64,000 nucleotides of DNA, taken from IMG/VR virus record IMGVR_UViG_3300032093_000041, positions 41,679-105,678 of that record. One strand, written 5' to 3'. Of this stretch, positions 28,704-36,062 are shown one piece after another (within the stretch, counting starts at the first letter, position 1; each line of letters begins with the position of its first letter). Position numbers and translations under genes: made by a program. The stretch comes from a virus. The notes beneath the pieces were generated by a model. It did not search any database. It was not told the origin of the DNA and worked only from the letters and a program-made list of their open reading frames with translations.

Positions 28704-29906
28704 TTACTCCGGATACCGGCCAGAAGTGGCCTTCCAATGATGCATTCCACCATTATTGTACAAGTGCAGAGCGACAGCAATGTTGCATTCAGGCTTGAGG
28801 AGAACTGTCATATCTCCTCGTTTTGACTTGCAGACCTGCGCCGTTACCGTTACCCATGAGCTATTAATTTGCAATAGACCACTGTCGTACGACTTCACGG
28901 CCTTGCATTTTTTGTATTGAACTGCAGGGGCAAGATTGCAGTCCTTATGGCTCATCCCTTTTCTGTAGTTCCAGCCAATGGCTTTGGAAATACAGCGCGA
29001 CTCTCGCCACATGATGTAAGAAAAATCCTTAACAGGCAATTTGTATTGCTTGAGCATTTTCTCCCACTTCGGGCAACGTTTTTCTGGAGCAGTTTTATTG
29101 CTGCTAACACTTTGTGCTGTAACCCCACCGGACAAGTAAGGAATTGTGTCGTACGTCTGGATATTGTGTTTTTTAATGTATTTACGATGCGCTTGACGAG
29201 TCTTTGGCCCGTACCAGCTGTCCACCTTTAGTCCCAAAAAGACCTGCAAGTCGTGAACCGCTTTACTCTTTTCGTTCATCGTAAACTTAAAGTGCACAAC
29301 ATCTTTGTAGTTTTCGTAGTAGTACATCTTTGGCTTGTCCATGCGGTATTTACCGCTTGACTTGGACTTATAGCAACCCCAGCCGCCGAGACCAACTGGG
29401 TTTTGGTCCCACAGGTACTGAGCTGGGACACCTTGGCGTCGCGCCCAATCTGGGTCACGCTGAACCAACTGCTGGTAGCCCTCAACGGCAATACGGTTAG
29501 CGACAATTATCTGCTCTTCTCGCGTTGCCTTGTCTGGGGTGGGGGCAAATTGCTCTCCACCAAAACGCTCCCATGTCCCCATTTCTCGCTTGGGGAATTT
29601 GCTGTTGTTCATGATTCCGAGACCACCAGCCCATCGACCGCCATTTTGCCAATTCTGCGCTGTTTCGCACTGGGCTAGCTTGTCCCAAAATTCATCTGTT
29701 GGGTATGCGTGCTTGCGTTCTGTGGACGATTTTCGAAGGTCAAAATTTGAAGAACTAGTGGGGGTCTCCCATGCACGCGAATCAAGTGCTGACCGGCTAA
29801 CCACCCCCTCTCCTAAAGAAGGGCTGGCGGACAGCTTTGCCGGTGCTGTCCCAATAACAACAATACTTAACAGGAGGATAGCGAATACACGCTTTGCTTT
29901 ATCCAA
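28704..29906 (-). CDS. Secreted peptidoglycan hydrolase: Rpf-like + PG-binding-like + lysozyme-like domains
   Basis: An N-terminal signal-like segment (KAKRVFAILLLSIVVIGTAPA) is followed by an Rpf/transglycosylase-type domain (FWDKLAQCETAQNWQNGG, W..FGG, ATREEQIIVANRI) with the expected catalytic Glu in CET. A peptidoglycan-binding-like repeat (VHDLQVFLGLKVDSWYGPKTR) follows. The last domain resembles soluble lytic transglycosylase/lysozyme (YIMWRESRC ... SYDSGLLQINSSW). Two muralytic domains in one exported protein is a good endolysin architecture for an actinobacterial host. The TTG at 29906 has AAAGGA at good spacing; a GTG at 29945 is the alternative. A TATAAT box lies about 65 nt upstream. 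No separate holin is obvious, though tiny membrane proteins lie nearby. Confidence 0.85.
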   Translation of the reverse strand: MDKAKRVFAILLLSIVVIGTAPAKLSASPSLGEGVVSRSALDSRAWETPTSSSNFDLRKSSTERKHAYPTDEFWDKLAQCETAQNWQNGGRWAGGLGIMNNSKFPKREMGTWERFGGEQFAPTPDKATREEQIIVANRIAVEGYQQLVQRDPDWARRQGVPAQYLWDQNPVGLGGWGCYKSKSSGKYRMDKPKMYYYENYKDVVHFKFTMNEKSKAVHDLQVFLGLKVDSWYGPKTRQAHRKYIKKHNIQTYDTIPYLSGGVTAQSVSSNKTAPEKRCPKWEKMLKQYKLPVKDFSYIMWRESRCISKAIGWNYRKGMSHKDCNLAPAVQYKKCKAVKSYDSGLLQINSSWVTVTAQVCKSKRGDMTVLLKPECNIAVALHLYNNGGMHHWKATSGRYPE

Positions 29907-29970
29907 TGTTCGTTCCTTTGTTCGGCGAATATGACTCCGGCGCACCGGGCTAGTTAATACTTATCTATCT

Positions 29971-29976
29971 ATTATA
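29971..29976 (-). promoter_or_regulatory. -10 box of lysis operon promoter
   Basis: A consensus TATAAT on the minus strand upstream of the lysis gene; the -35 region (GTGCAAC) is weak. Likely drives 29906-28215. Confidence 0.55.
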
Positions 29977-30058
29977 CCCCAAGGGCAGAATTTGTTGCAC
30001 CTTATTTAGGTAACAGTTAACAATATTCCGCCCTGAAGTCCTTGTTATATATGGAAAA

Positions 30059-30086
30059 ACCGGCTGTGACCAAAGTCACAGCCGGT
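30059..30086 (-). terminator. Terminator of ssb
   Basis: 12-bp perfect stem ACCGGCTGTGAC / GTCACAGCCGGT with a 4-nt loop, with an A run on plus (T run on minus) just beyond it, 10 nt after the ssb stop. Confidence 0.9.
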
Positions 30087-30095
30087 ATCCGAGGC

Positions 30096-30578
30096 TCAGA
30101 ACGGTTCTTCGTCGGCCAAATCTTCGCGGCGCGCAGCTGGACGAGCTGGCTTTTTAGCCGCTGTTTGTGGTGCCTTGCGTGATGCTGTCGCAACAGAGTC
30201 GTCTGCAATTCCAGCAGAGTTTCCACCACGACGGCGCTCAACGCTTTCGATTGCCATGGAGTGGATTCCGATGTTGTCAGCAGTGATAATCACCTTGGAG
30301 CGCTTTTCTCCGCTGTCCTTGTCTTCCCAGGACTGCTGCTCGAGCTTGCCAACGACAACAATGCGAATTCCTTTTTCGACAACGCGTGCAATGTCTTCCG
30401 CTGTGTAGCGCCAGCCTTCTACTGTGAAGTACGAGACTTGCTCCTTCTTCTCTCCACTCTCATCATTCCAGTAACGGTTGACGGCAAGACCAAATGTGGC
30501 TTTTGCTGTTCCGTTCTGGAAATACTTAAGTTCTGGGTCGCCAGTGGCGTTCCCAATCAATGTGACCTGAGTAGTCAT
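30096..30578 (-). CDS. ssb: Single-stranded DNA-binding protein
   Basis: 160 residues. The OB-fold core is clear: VTLIGNATGDPELKYF, ATFGLAVNRYW, EQVSYFTVEGWRYTAEDIARVVEKG, RIVVVGKLEQQSWED, SKVIITADNIG. A low-complexity Ala/Pro/Lys linker leads to the acidic tip DEEPF used to recruit partner proteins. It binds ssDNA during replication and repair. Start at MTTQV with GAGGAGA 8 nt upstream; five extra codons in frame upstream are not needed. A TTGCAA-N17-TATAGT promoter lies at 30621-30649 on the minus strand, and a strong terminator follows the gene, so it is monocistronic. Confidence 0.95.
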   Translation of the reverse strand: MTTQVTLIGNATGDPELKYFQNGTAKATFGLAVNRYWNDESGEKKEQVSYFTVEGWRYTAEDIARVVEKGIRIVVVGKLEQQSWEDKDSGEKRSKVIITADNIGIHSMAIESVERRRGGNSAGIADDSVATASRKAPQTAAKKPARPAARREDLADEEPF

Positions 30579-30620
30579 TTTTTTTCTCCTCATGTTGTGG
30601 CCGTAGCCGATGTGGAACTA

Positions 30621-30649
30621 ACTATAGCGCCAGTGATAGAGTGTTGCAA
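30621..30649 (-). promoter_or_regulatory. ssb promoter
   Basis: TTGCAA (30644-30649) and TATAGT (30621-30626) on the minus strand, spaced exactly 17 bp. The -35 touches the start codon of the divergent gene at 30649. Confidence 0.7.
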
Positions 30650-30894
30650 TGTCAAACGACCAGAAATTTTCCCAGGCCATTTCGGCCATCCAAAACCATA
30701 TAAAAGAAGAGTTTCTAGACATGACGGACCCTGGAGACTTGTCCGACAAGGACCTTATTGAACTAGACAACTCTATGGGCGAGCTGGCCAGAGCGGTTAT
30801 CCATATCCTCGGCTTAGAGTTGATAGAAATTAAATCCGAGTCTAAGTTCGTCGTAGCTTTGTCTTTGCAGACAACTGAAAATATGGAATTATGA
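30649..30894 (+). CDS. Hypothetical protein, 81 aa
   Basis: Acidic helical protein (KEEFLDMTDPGDLSDKDLIELDNSMGELARAVIHILGLELIEI). No Shine-Dalgarno is seen before the ATG, so the gene may be leaderless from the shared divergent region with ssb. Its stop overlaps the ParB-like gene (ATGA), so the two are coupled and may work together. Family unknown. Confidence 0.65.
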   Translation: MSNDQKFSQAISAIQNHIKEEFLDMTDPGDLSDKDLIELDNSMGELARAVIHILGLELIEIKSESKFVVALSLQTTENMEL

Positions 30895-31643
30895 TTCACG
30901 AAAGTCTTTCTAGCCTTGCTCTCCCAATAGAGTCGTTGCTACCTCTCGAAGGAAACCCCAGACGAGGCAACGTTGATGCGATAGCTGCCTCATACAATGA
31001 GTTTGGCCAGGTAAAGCCAATTGTCGTGAAAGATAACGATGATGGTACTTATACCGTTCTTGCTGGGAACCATCAACTACAGGCGGCCAAGTCTCTTGGG
31101 TGGACTGAAATGGCGGCAATAGTTCTTGATGCCGACGACAAAGCGGCAATAGCGTTTGCCATTGCAGACAACCGAACTGTTGAATTAGGACACACGGATG
31201 AAACGGCGTTATTCGAAATGCTGTCTAGCGTGTCAGATGACTATTCATATCTTTTTGAACAGTTGCAGTGGGATGATTTTGAAATAGCCGCCCTGTCAGA
31301 GCATGCAGAAAAATATGACGAAGACTACGTTCAGGGGTATGTTGCTCCAGAGATAGTTAGACCGATAGAAGCCGTCGCAGCACTTGACCCAAGTACTGGA
31401 GAGAAGAGGCTTGAGGCAAGGCCGGACATTGACACTGGCGTTGCTGTGTCGCAAGGAAGTACGGCTATTACATCCGGCGGAACAGAAAAAGCAGTAGTTC
31501 AATACACTTTGGTGTTTGATTCTGCTGCACAGCAACGTAGATGGTATGACTTTATTCGTTATCTAAAGTCTTCTGCCGTATATGGCGGCGACACAACAGC
31601 AGAACGTTTATTCGAATTTATAGAAGCTCACTCCGACTTCTAA
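30891..31643 (+). CDS. ParB/Srx-fold nuclease-like protein
   Basis: 250 residues. The N-terminal 120 residues show the ParB-N/Srx pattern: PIESLLPLEGNPRRGN, IAASYNEFGQVKPIVV, TVLAGNHQLQAAKSLGWTEMAAIVL, KAAIAFAIADNRTVEL. In phages such proteins serve as DNA-binding factors, or as subunits of DNA-modifying or co-transcribed methylase systems; no methylase is adjacent here. The C-terminal part (about 190-250: VVQYTLVFDSAAQQRRWYDFIRYLK) is a separate small domain. Coupled to the 81-residue gene upstream; converges with the tiny membrane-protein operon on the minus strand. Confidence 0.8.
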   Translation: MIHESLSSLALPIESLLPLEGNPRRGNVDAIAASYNEFGQVKPIVVKDNDDGTYTVLAGNHQLQAAKSLGWTEMAAIVLDADDKAAIAFAIADNRTVELGHTDETALFEMLSSVSDDYSYLFEQLQWDDFEIAALSEHAEKYDEDYVQGYVAPEIVRPIEAVAALDPSTGEKRLEARPDIDTGVAVSQGSTAITSGGTEKAVVQYTLVFDSAAQQRRWYDFIRYLKSSAVYGGDTTAERLFEFIEAHSDF

Positions 31644-31760
31644 TTATTCCCACATATCATTGTGGTCACGCTCTAAGCGCGCGATGCCGTACTTAGCAGC
31701 AACAAACAATGCAATGCAAGCTGCAAACAACTGAAAAGTTTTAGTCTTTATAAGATTCAC
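31644..31760 (-). CDS. Tiny membrane protein, 38 aa
   Basis: Starts with GTG inside the end of the upstream gene and reads MNLIKTKTFQLFAAC then IALFVAAKYGIARL and a charged tail. One transmembrane segment with Lys on the N-terminal side. It is the last of five overlapping or nearly touching small membrane genes between 32386 and 31644, and its 3' end meets the ParB-like gene. Could contribute to lysis (holin-like) or membrane remodelling; unproven. Confidence 0.55.
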   Translation of the reverse strand: MNLIKTKTFQLFAACIALFVAAKYGIARLERDHNDMWE

Positions 31761-31956
31761 GGTCCCTGCAGTTTAGCTCTTCGAGCTTGTCTCTCATGAC
31801 TTTCACGAGGTATTTTTCGCGCCATCTATCTCGCGACTCCGTCATTATGCGCAGCTCATTGTTCAATTTTTCGGTCTTTTTGTCTGACTTAAAGTTGGTC
31901 AGACGTCCGAGAACAAACGCGCAAAATATGCACATCGCCAATAAAACAATTTCCAT
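31741..31956 (-). CDS. Membrane-anchored coiled-coil protein, 71 aa
   Basis: From MEIVLLAMCIFCAFVLGRL: an N-terminal transmembrane helix of about 18 residues, then a charged coiled coil (KKTEKLNNELRIMTESRDRWREKYLVKVMRDKLEEL). RBS AGGGGG precedes the ATG. The layout (one N-terminal helix, cytoplasmic coiled coil) is spanin- or holin-partner-like, but an actinobacterial host has no outer membrane in the usual sense, so function is open. Confidence 0.6.
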   Translation of the reverse strand: MEIVLLAMCIFCAFVLGRLTNFKSDKKTEKLNNELRIMTESRDRWREKYLVKVMRDKLEELNCRDRESYKD

Positions 31957-31964
31957 AACACCCC

Positions 31965-32204
31965 CTAGGTGTGACGCTGCTCCCGGAACCACTTGACCGT
32001 GTTTCGAAGATGCATAGATATCCATAAAAAGCTCATGGCTATAAATCCAGGCTTATTGAAAATTATAGAGTATGCAAGCCATGGTAGGGAGTGCACCAAC
32101 ACCAGAGCCCATCCCCACCATTTTCTGTTGCCGACATTCCACATGCCAAAAACACCAAGGAACTCCATCCCAAGAAGGACCCATGTCCATGTTGTTTCGC
32201 TCAT
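31965..32204 (-). CDS. Small integral membrane protein, 79 aa
   Basis: Start at MSETTWTWVLLGMEF with a GAGATGAC stretch upstream. Two to three hydrophobic segments (WVLLGMEFLGVFGMW; WWGWALVLVHSLPWLAYSIIF; FIAMSFLWISMHL) and a basic C-terminus. Size and topology fit a holin, and it lies about 2 kb from the lysis protein on the same strand, but no holin family signature can be claimed. Confidence 0.6.
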   Translation of the reverse strand: MSETTWTWVLLGMEFLGVFGMWNVGNRKWWGWALVLVHSLPWLAYSIIFNKPGFIAMSFLWISMHLRNTVKWFREQRHT

Positions 32205-32205
32205 G

Positions 32206-32301
32206 TCATCTCTTTCGCTTTTTGTTTCCCGCTGCAAATCCAATGAAATAACCGACGACACAGCCTATAAATAGACCACTGAAATACATGTAGAAATTCA
32301 T
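32206..32301 (-). CDS. Tiny membrane protein, 31 aa
   Basis: ATG just after the stop of the 27-residue gene; reads MNFYMYFSGLFIGCVVGYF then IGFAAG and a basic tail NKKRKR. One transmembrane helix containing a GxxxG-like spacing. Only 1 nt separates its stop from the next start, so translation is coupled. Confidence 0.55.
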   Translation of the reverse strand: MNFYMYFSGLFIGCVVGYFIGFAAGNKKRKR

Positions 32302-32302
32302 G

Positions 32303-32386
32303 TCACCAGCCCAGCAGGAGTACAACGTACCCTAGAATAATCGCCACAATAGCTACTGCGGCGGCAAATTTTTGTTCATTTTCCAT
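32303..32386 (-). CDS. Tiny membrane protein, 27 aa
   Basis: First gene of the small-membrane-protein operon, starting 3 nt from the 3' end of tRNA-Met. Reads MENEQKFAAAVAIVAIILGY then VVLLLGW: a charged N-terminus and one transmembrane helix. The arrangement suggests the mRNA is released by tRNA processing. Function unknown. Confidence 0.5.
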   Translation of the reverse strand: MENEQKFAAAVAIVAIILGYVVLLLGW

Positions 32387-32389
32387 AGT

Positions 32390-32461
<72 letters not shown>

Positions 32462-32466
32462 GTCTG

Positions 32467-32769
32467 TCAGTTTATAACTGATTTTTCTTTTTCTTGCTGG
32501 CGCTTTATACGGCGCTGGACATCTATTGATACAGGAAGTCCACGCTCCCCGCGTTGCTCTTCAGTTTCTCCGCCCCATATTCCTAGTGACTGCGTCATTA
32601 CGCCGTATTCACGACACGGTTCAGAAACAGGACACTTAGCGCAAATCTCCAATGCTTGCTTTTGTAGCGCAGCACGTTTTTTCCCCACAATATTTGGAGA
32701 AGGGAAAAATAGGTGAGACTGGCCGCGACATAGCGAAAAGTCCATCCAGGTATTAGGTAGGTAGGTCAT
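32467..32769 (-). CDS. WhiB-family Fe-S transcription regulator
   Basis: 100 residues from MTYLPNTW. WhiB signature: LCRGQ (first Cys), then ALEICAKCPVSEPCREYG (C-x2-C-x5-C), then the G[VI]WGG turn as LGIWGGETEEQRG and a basic C-terminus. It binds a 4Fe-4S cluster and host sigma factor, altering transcription. The start is set by a promoter TTGACA-N17-TAGCCT whose -10 ends 7 nt before this ATG, implying a leaderless mRNA; the ATG 12 codons upstream lies inside the promoter. Phage WhiB proteins of actinophages can block host WhiB function. Confidence 0.9.
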   Translation of the reverse strand: MTYLPNTWMDFSLCRGQSHLFFPSPNIVGKKRAALQKQALEICAKCPVSEPCREYGVMTQSLGIWGGETEEQRGERGLPVSIDVQRRIKRQQEKEKSVIN

Positions 32770-32776
32770 AAATGTA

Positions 32777-32805
32777 AGGCTATACCCTTTTTTGTTTTTT
32801 GTCAA
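32777..32805 (-). promoter_or_regulatory. whiB promoter (leaderless)
   Basis: Minus strand TTGACA at 32800-32805 and TAGCCT at 32777-32782, spacing 17 bp, A-rich spacer. The ATG follows the -10 by 7 nt. Confidence 0.8.
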
Positions 32806-32816
32806 CTATTTTTTGA

Positions 32817-32887
32817 GCCCTTGGTCAGGATTGAACTGACGACCTACCGCTTACAAGGCGGTTGCTCTGCCACTGAGCTACAAGGGC
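32817..32887 (-). tRNA. tRNA-Thr(TGT)
   Basis: Acceptor GCCCTTG/CAAGGGC, anticodon stem ACCGC/GCGGT around CTTGTAA, T-loop TTCAATC. Reads ACA. Confidence 0.92.
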
Positions 32888-33080
32888 AAATTAGAGGGTT
32901 TAGCTTCTTTCGTAACGGTTCCAGCCAGCTTCAAAGTAACGCTCAAACAAGGTGTTAGGTAAACCCTAACTTTCAGCACATAACCTTAATATGCCTCTAA
33001 CGTTAATCTCTGCTTTAAGTACTATCGCTCTTACTTGCCTCATTTAACCAACAGCTGTACATGCTGCAAGCCCTCTAACG
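32888..33080. other. Non-coding gap between tRNAs
   Basis: About 190 nt between tRNA-Thr and tRNA-Pro with no supported gene, hairpin or promoter. Probably a transcribed tRNA spacer. Confidence 0.5.
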
Positions 33081-33154
33081 TCCGGACAGCAGGATTTGAA
33101 CCTACGACCCCCTGCTCCCAAAGCAGGTGCGCTACCAAGCTGCGCTATGTCCGG
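33081..33154 (-). tRNA. tRNA-Pro(TGG)
   Basis: Acceptor CCGGACA/TGTCCGG, anticodon stem CCTGC/GCAGG around TTTGGGA, T-loop TTCAAAT. Reads CCA. Confidence 0.92.
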
Positions 33155-33205
33155 TTGTATGGATGTTAAAATTGTATTGTACTCATATATCGAACGAGGT
33201 CAAAC

Positions 33206-33901
33206 ATGTCCGGAATTATTGCGCCATCAATCGTCAACTATGAATGGACCGTCAGAGACAGCGACCCTTCTTTCTTGAATGTGTCTTTTCCGTTCCGAGT
33301 CAAGATTGAGAAAATCTGGTTCACTACGCAACAGAATTACGGCCCAACAGCAGGTCTATGGCAGGGCGATGGGGAAACTGTAGATGTTGAGACAACAGAA
33401 AGAAAGTTGTCTTTGGCTGTAATCAAATCAAAGAACTCCAAGACACAGCACAATGCAATTGACAACCCAACAGACCTAGTATGGGGGTTTGAGGATGTTT
33501 TCACATATTCTGGCAGCATTGACGAAGACCTGAAGCCAACAATGTGGCTTGGAAACCCAGACGACGCAGCAGGACGAATCGGTGCATTTGCCTCTTCTTC
33601 GTGGGTCGGCGGCAATGTGTCAAGCCTTCGCAGTACTGCCGTGGCACTTGTTGATAAAGGAACTGCGTTCAACAACAGTTGGGATAACGAAACTGAGTAC
33701 AACGCACGGAAATACGCCACAGATGTCGCAGTTATGAATACTGACGAGTTCCTCCAGATGTTCGTCTACGCCAATGGTGGCGACTGGACAGGATACGAAG
33801 ATGATGCAAAGGTCACAATCTCGGTTGCATACACAGGCATTCACGATACAGAAGCGGTTTCTGCTCCAGCAAAACCATGGACAGCGTGGTGGAACGACTA
33901 G
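33206..33901 (+). CDS. Hypothetical, probable structural protein, 231 aa
   Basis: Beta-rich, aromatic-rich soluble protein (NYEWTVRDSDPSFLNVSFPFRVKIEKIWF; TMWLGNPDDAAG; MFVYANGGDWTGYEDDAKVTISVAYTG). Codon use is C-ending like the capsid gene, so it is probably well expressed and likely a virion or receptor-type protein. GAGG precedes the ATG. The next gene begins 9 nt after the stop. No family is recognised. Confidence 0.65.
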   Translation: MSGIIAPSIVNYEWTVRDSDPSFLNVSFPFRVKIEKIWFTTQQNYGPTAGLWQGDGETVDVETTERKLSLAVIKSKNSKTQHNAIDNPTDLVWGFEDVFTYSGSIDEDLKPTMWLGNPDDAAGRIGAFASSSWVGGNVSSLRSTAVALVDKGTAFNNSWDNETEYNARKYATDVAVMNTDEFLQMFVYANGGDWTGYEDDAKVTISVAYTGIHDTEAVSAPAKPWTAWWND

Positions 33902-33910
33902 TCTTGCCGT

Positions 33911-34564
33911 ATGGCAAAATTCCCATCAACATACGCATTAGATACTGGTGAAAAACTTAGCGACCGCTTCTTTGACATCCGCTGGTTGTCGTCTGGAATG
34001 GATGCACAGCCTAAACGTTGGTATACATCTGACGAAGAACTGCCAAGTAATGACCCAACAGAATGGGGTCGCGGAGAAGTCGACGCTGAAGGTCGTCTGG
34101 TAGTTAAGTACTACCGTGAAGAAGTTTTTGGACCAGAAGACGAAGTAGTAAAAATGTGGTTTGTGCTTCTTGATGGGAGACACATTCAGCCTGCCCACTT
34201 GATTCTTCTTGGATTCGCAGACGACAGATACCCCTGGGGGACCGTATTAGACGGCCCAGAGGCGTCTCAAGTTCTTGAAAAAGAGTACATGTCCTCATGG
34301 GCAGGCATGATTAACTGGCGTGCCGGTGACCCGATGATTCAACAGATTACTACCGCACCAAAATGGCGACGCAAGAGGATTTCTGTCATGATGTTTGGCG
34401 TGTGCGATGTTGTGAACGCCTGCTACGGATTTAGCCCTGGCAAAGTAATACACGGTGGAGCAATAACCACTGCAGACGGCGAAAGGTTACGCAACATATA
34501 CCCTGGCGGCAGCTCCAGAATAGATACACGAATCGGTTCTGTAGAAAACAACCCTTACGAATAG
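33911..34564 (+). CDS. Possible GNAT-like protein, 217 aa
   Basis: The C-terminal half (MIQQITTAPKWRRKRISVMM ... FSPGKVIHGGAITTADGERL) follows the outline of GNAT acetyltransferases: a strand, a basic pyrophosphate-loop-like turn, a helix, and a terminal HGGAITTADG segment often seen in phage GNAT-like proteins. The canonical RxxGxG/A is degenerate (WRRKRIS), so catalysis is uncertain. The N-terminal half is beta-rich and unrecognised. It sits in an operon with the 231-residue structural-like gene and overlaps a convergent gene by 10 nt. Confidence 0.55.
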   Translation: MAKFPSTYALDTGEKLSDRFFDIRWLSSGMDAQPKRWYTSDEELPSNDPTEWGRGEVDAEGRLVVKYYREEVFGPEDEVVKMWFVLLDGRHIQPAHLILLGFADDRYPWGTVLDGPEASQVLEKEYMSSWAGMINWRAGDPMIQQITTAPKWRRKRISVMMFGVCDVVNACYGFSPGKVIHGGAITTADGERLRNIYPGGSSRIDTRIGSVENNPYE

Positions 34565-34800
34565 CTGCGCGTAAGCTCCCACCAATCGCATAGAGAATCA
34601 AAGTTCAAACACTCTGGTTCCGAACATTGCAAAGCGTGATGCAGTGCTGTATGTAATTCATCACCGAGTTTCACCTGTTCTTCTATGGCGTCGGCGGCCT
34701 CCAACAAAAGACCAGATATATGACCAATTGGCGAATCAACGTCTTTGGATAAATTTAACCCTTCATTACGAAGGCATTGAATAAGCGTTTCTAATTGCAT
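34555..34800 (-). CDS. Hypothetical helical protein, 81 aa
   Basis: Start at MQLETLIQCL with AAAGGA at good distance. Acidic amphipathic helices (GLLLEAADAIEEQVKLGDELHTALHHAL) and a C-terminal CSEPECLNF. The ATG lies 23 nt from the 3' end of tRNA-Gln on the same strand, so it may be cotranscribed with the tRNAs. Function unknown. Confidence 0.65.
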   Translation of the reverse strand: MQLETLIQCLRNEGLNLSKDVDSPIGHISGLLLEAADAIEEQVKLGDELHTALHHALQCSEPECLNFDSLCDWWELTRSYS

Positions 34801-34822
34801 ACTTTCCTTTTGCTGTATTGGT

Positions 34823-34893
34823 TGGGGAGCGAGGACTCGAACCCCGAACTTCAGGACCAAAACCTGGCGTGTTGCCAATTACACCATTCCCCA
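34823..34893 (-). tRNA. tRNA-Gln(TTG)
   Basis: Acceptor TGGGGAA with a 3' TTCCCCA-type arm, anticodon stem CCAGG/CCTGA around TTTTGGT, T-loop TTCGAGT. Reads CAA. Confidence 0.88.
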
Positions 34894-34898
34894 TTGGC

Positions 34899-34970
34899 GC
34901 TTCCGGCAGGACTCGAACCTGCGGCCGACGGTTTAGGAAACCGGCGCTCTATCCGCTGAGCTACGGAAGC
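34899..34970 (-). tRNA. tRNA-Arg(CCT)
   Basis: Acceptor GCTTCCG/CGGAAGC, anticodon loop TTCCTAA, T-loop TTCGAGT. Reads AGG. The outermost anticodon-stem pair is C/T. Confidence 0.88.
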
Positions 34971-34975
34971 TTGGT

Positions 34976-35047
34976 GGGCGTGGTGGGATTCGAACCCACG
35001 CTTGAGGGATTTTAAGTCCCCTGCCTCTGCCGCTGGGCTACACGCCC
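34976..35047 (-). tRNA. tRNA-Leu(TAA) with short variable loop
   Basis: Acceptor GGGCGTG/CACGCCC, anticodon stem GGGGA/TCCCT around CTTAAAA, T-loop TTCGAAT. The anticodon TAA reads TTA, but the variable region is only about 5 nt (CAAGC) instead of the long arm usual for tRNA-Leu; see findings. Confidence 0.8.
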
Positions 35048-35052
35048 AATGA

Positions 35053-35133
35053 CTATTTAAAAGACTTGCCCATAAAAATGCCGCAGCACAAAACTGCAAC
35101 ATGCCCAATAATCATCGATATAAATTCACTCAT
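35053..35133 (-). CDS. Tiny membrane protein, 26 aa
   Basis: Reads MSEFISMIIGHVAVLCCGIF then MGKSFK, one transmembrane helix with a basic tail. The ATG directly follows the stop of the 201-residue gene, and the stop is 5 nt from the tRNA-Leu 5' end. Same style as the tiny membrane proteins at 31.6-32.4 kb. Confidence 0.5.
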   Translation of the reverse strand: MSEFISMIIGHVAVLCCGIFMGKSFK

Positions 35134-35739
35134 TTATTTCGTTTCCTTTTTATTCTGGGATTTACGAATCTTTGCACAATACGGCCCGATACCTGCAGCG
35201 ACACTTTGAGGATTGTCGAGAACCTTGCCGCAGTCGCAGCATATTCCTGTTCTTCTTCCAATTGCTATCAGTTCGTCGTTGTCTAGCATTCGAAATGTAC
35301 CTGTCTTGATGCACTCAAACAGTGTGGCTTTATTTGATGCAAGTTTTACATCCGACCATCCAGACATCTCTATCAAACGCTTTCTCACTGACCGTATTTG
35401 CTTGTCGTTGCTGTTGGTTACGAGAGAAATTTTGAAGATGTATTTATATTCGTCATCTATGTAAACGCCATCCTCAATTCCCTTTCCATAAGGGTCATAA
35501 TTCTGGTCAACTTTGATTCGCAATTTTTCTGCCGACATCATTTGCTTCTCAGTGAAGCCGCCATTGGTTGAGTAGTACTGGTGCAGGCTTTGAGCAAAGT
35601 CAGACCATGTCTGAAGCCCTAGCCAGAGACTCATTGAGTCATCTTTGATTAATTTGCTTGTTCCTGGACGTACATGATTAGTCATTGGACGTCGGGCCAA
35701 TTTGGGCTTAACCCATCTGTTGTTTTGGTCGTAGGGCAT
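35134..35739 (-). CDS. Protein with C-terminal DUF6011-like zinc motif, 201 aa
   Basis: The last 50 residues (RTGICCDCGKVLDNPQSVAAGIGPYCAKI) form the C-x2-C...GIGPxC pattern of the DUF6011-type small zinc domain common in actinophages. The upstream 150 residues are unassigned, with a VYIDDEYKYIFKISLVTNSNDKQ stretch. AAGGAA lies 7 nt before the ATG. First of a two-gene unit with the 26-residue membrane protein; preceded by a 104-residue gene in the same direction. Confidence 0.75.
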   Translation of the reverse strand: MPYDQNNRWVKPKLARRPMTNHVRPGTSKLIKDDSMSLWLGLQTWSDFAQSLHQYYSTNGGFTEKQMMSAEKLRIKVDQNYDPYGKGIEDGVYIDDEYKYIFKISLVTNSNDKQIRSVRKRLIEMSGWSDVKLASNKATLFECIKTGTFRMLDNDELIAIGRRTGICCDCGKVLDNPQSVAAGIGPYCAKIRKSQNKKETK

Positions 35740-35747
35740 GTTTTCCT

Positions 35748-36062
35748 TCAGTTTGCGGATGCTTTCTCATCACCCTGCGCAATGAGAAATTTTTTTGGTG
35801 GTATTGGAAGTCCGCCGGCGTTCATTCTCAACCAAGTCTTTTCATCGACAATGTTGTACGTCCACGCATCTTGCGTATATCCGAGATTTGCAGGGTGAGG
35901 TCGTCTATCTACTAGCGACTTTAATATTGCTCGCTGTCCGGTTCCTTCTACCGTAACGAACCATCTGTTTGATGGGTCTGATGTGTGCCAGATGACGTAA
36001 ACGACATCGAAGTCATCCCCGCCAACATGTATTTCTCCCAGCGTCCCTTTGTTGTTTGGCAT
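35748..36062 (-). CDS. Hypothetical protein, 104 aa
   Basis: Beta-rich N-terminus (GEIHVGGDDFDVVYVIWHTSD) and Pro/Lys-rich C-terminus. GAAGGGAAA precedes the ATG. It begins 16 nt after the 3' end of tRNA-Ile on the same strand and is followed 8 nt later by the DUF6011-like gene. Family unknown. Confidence 0.65.
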   Translation of the reverse strand: MPNNKGTLGEIHVGGDDFDVVYVIWHTSDPSNRWFVTVEGTGQRAILKSLVDRRPHPANLGYTQDAWTYNIVDEKTWLRMNAGGLPIPPKKFLIAQGDEKASAN

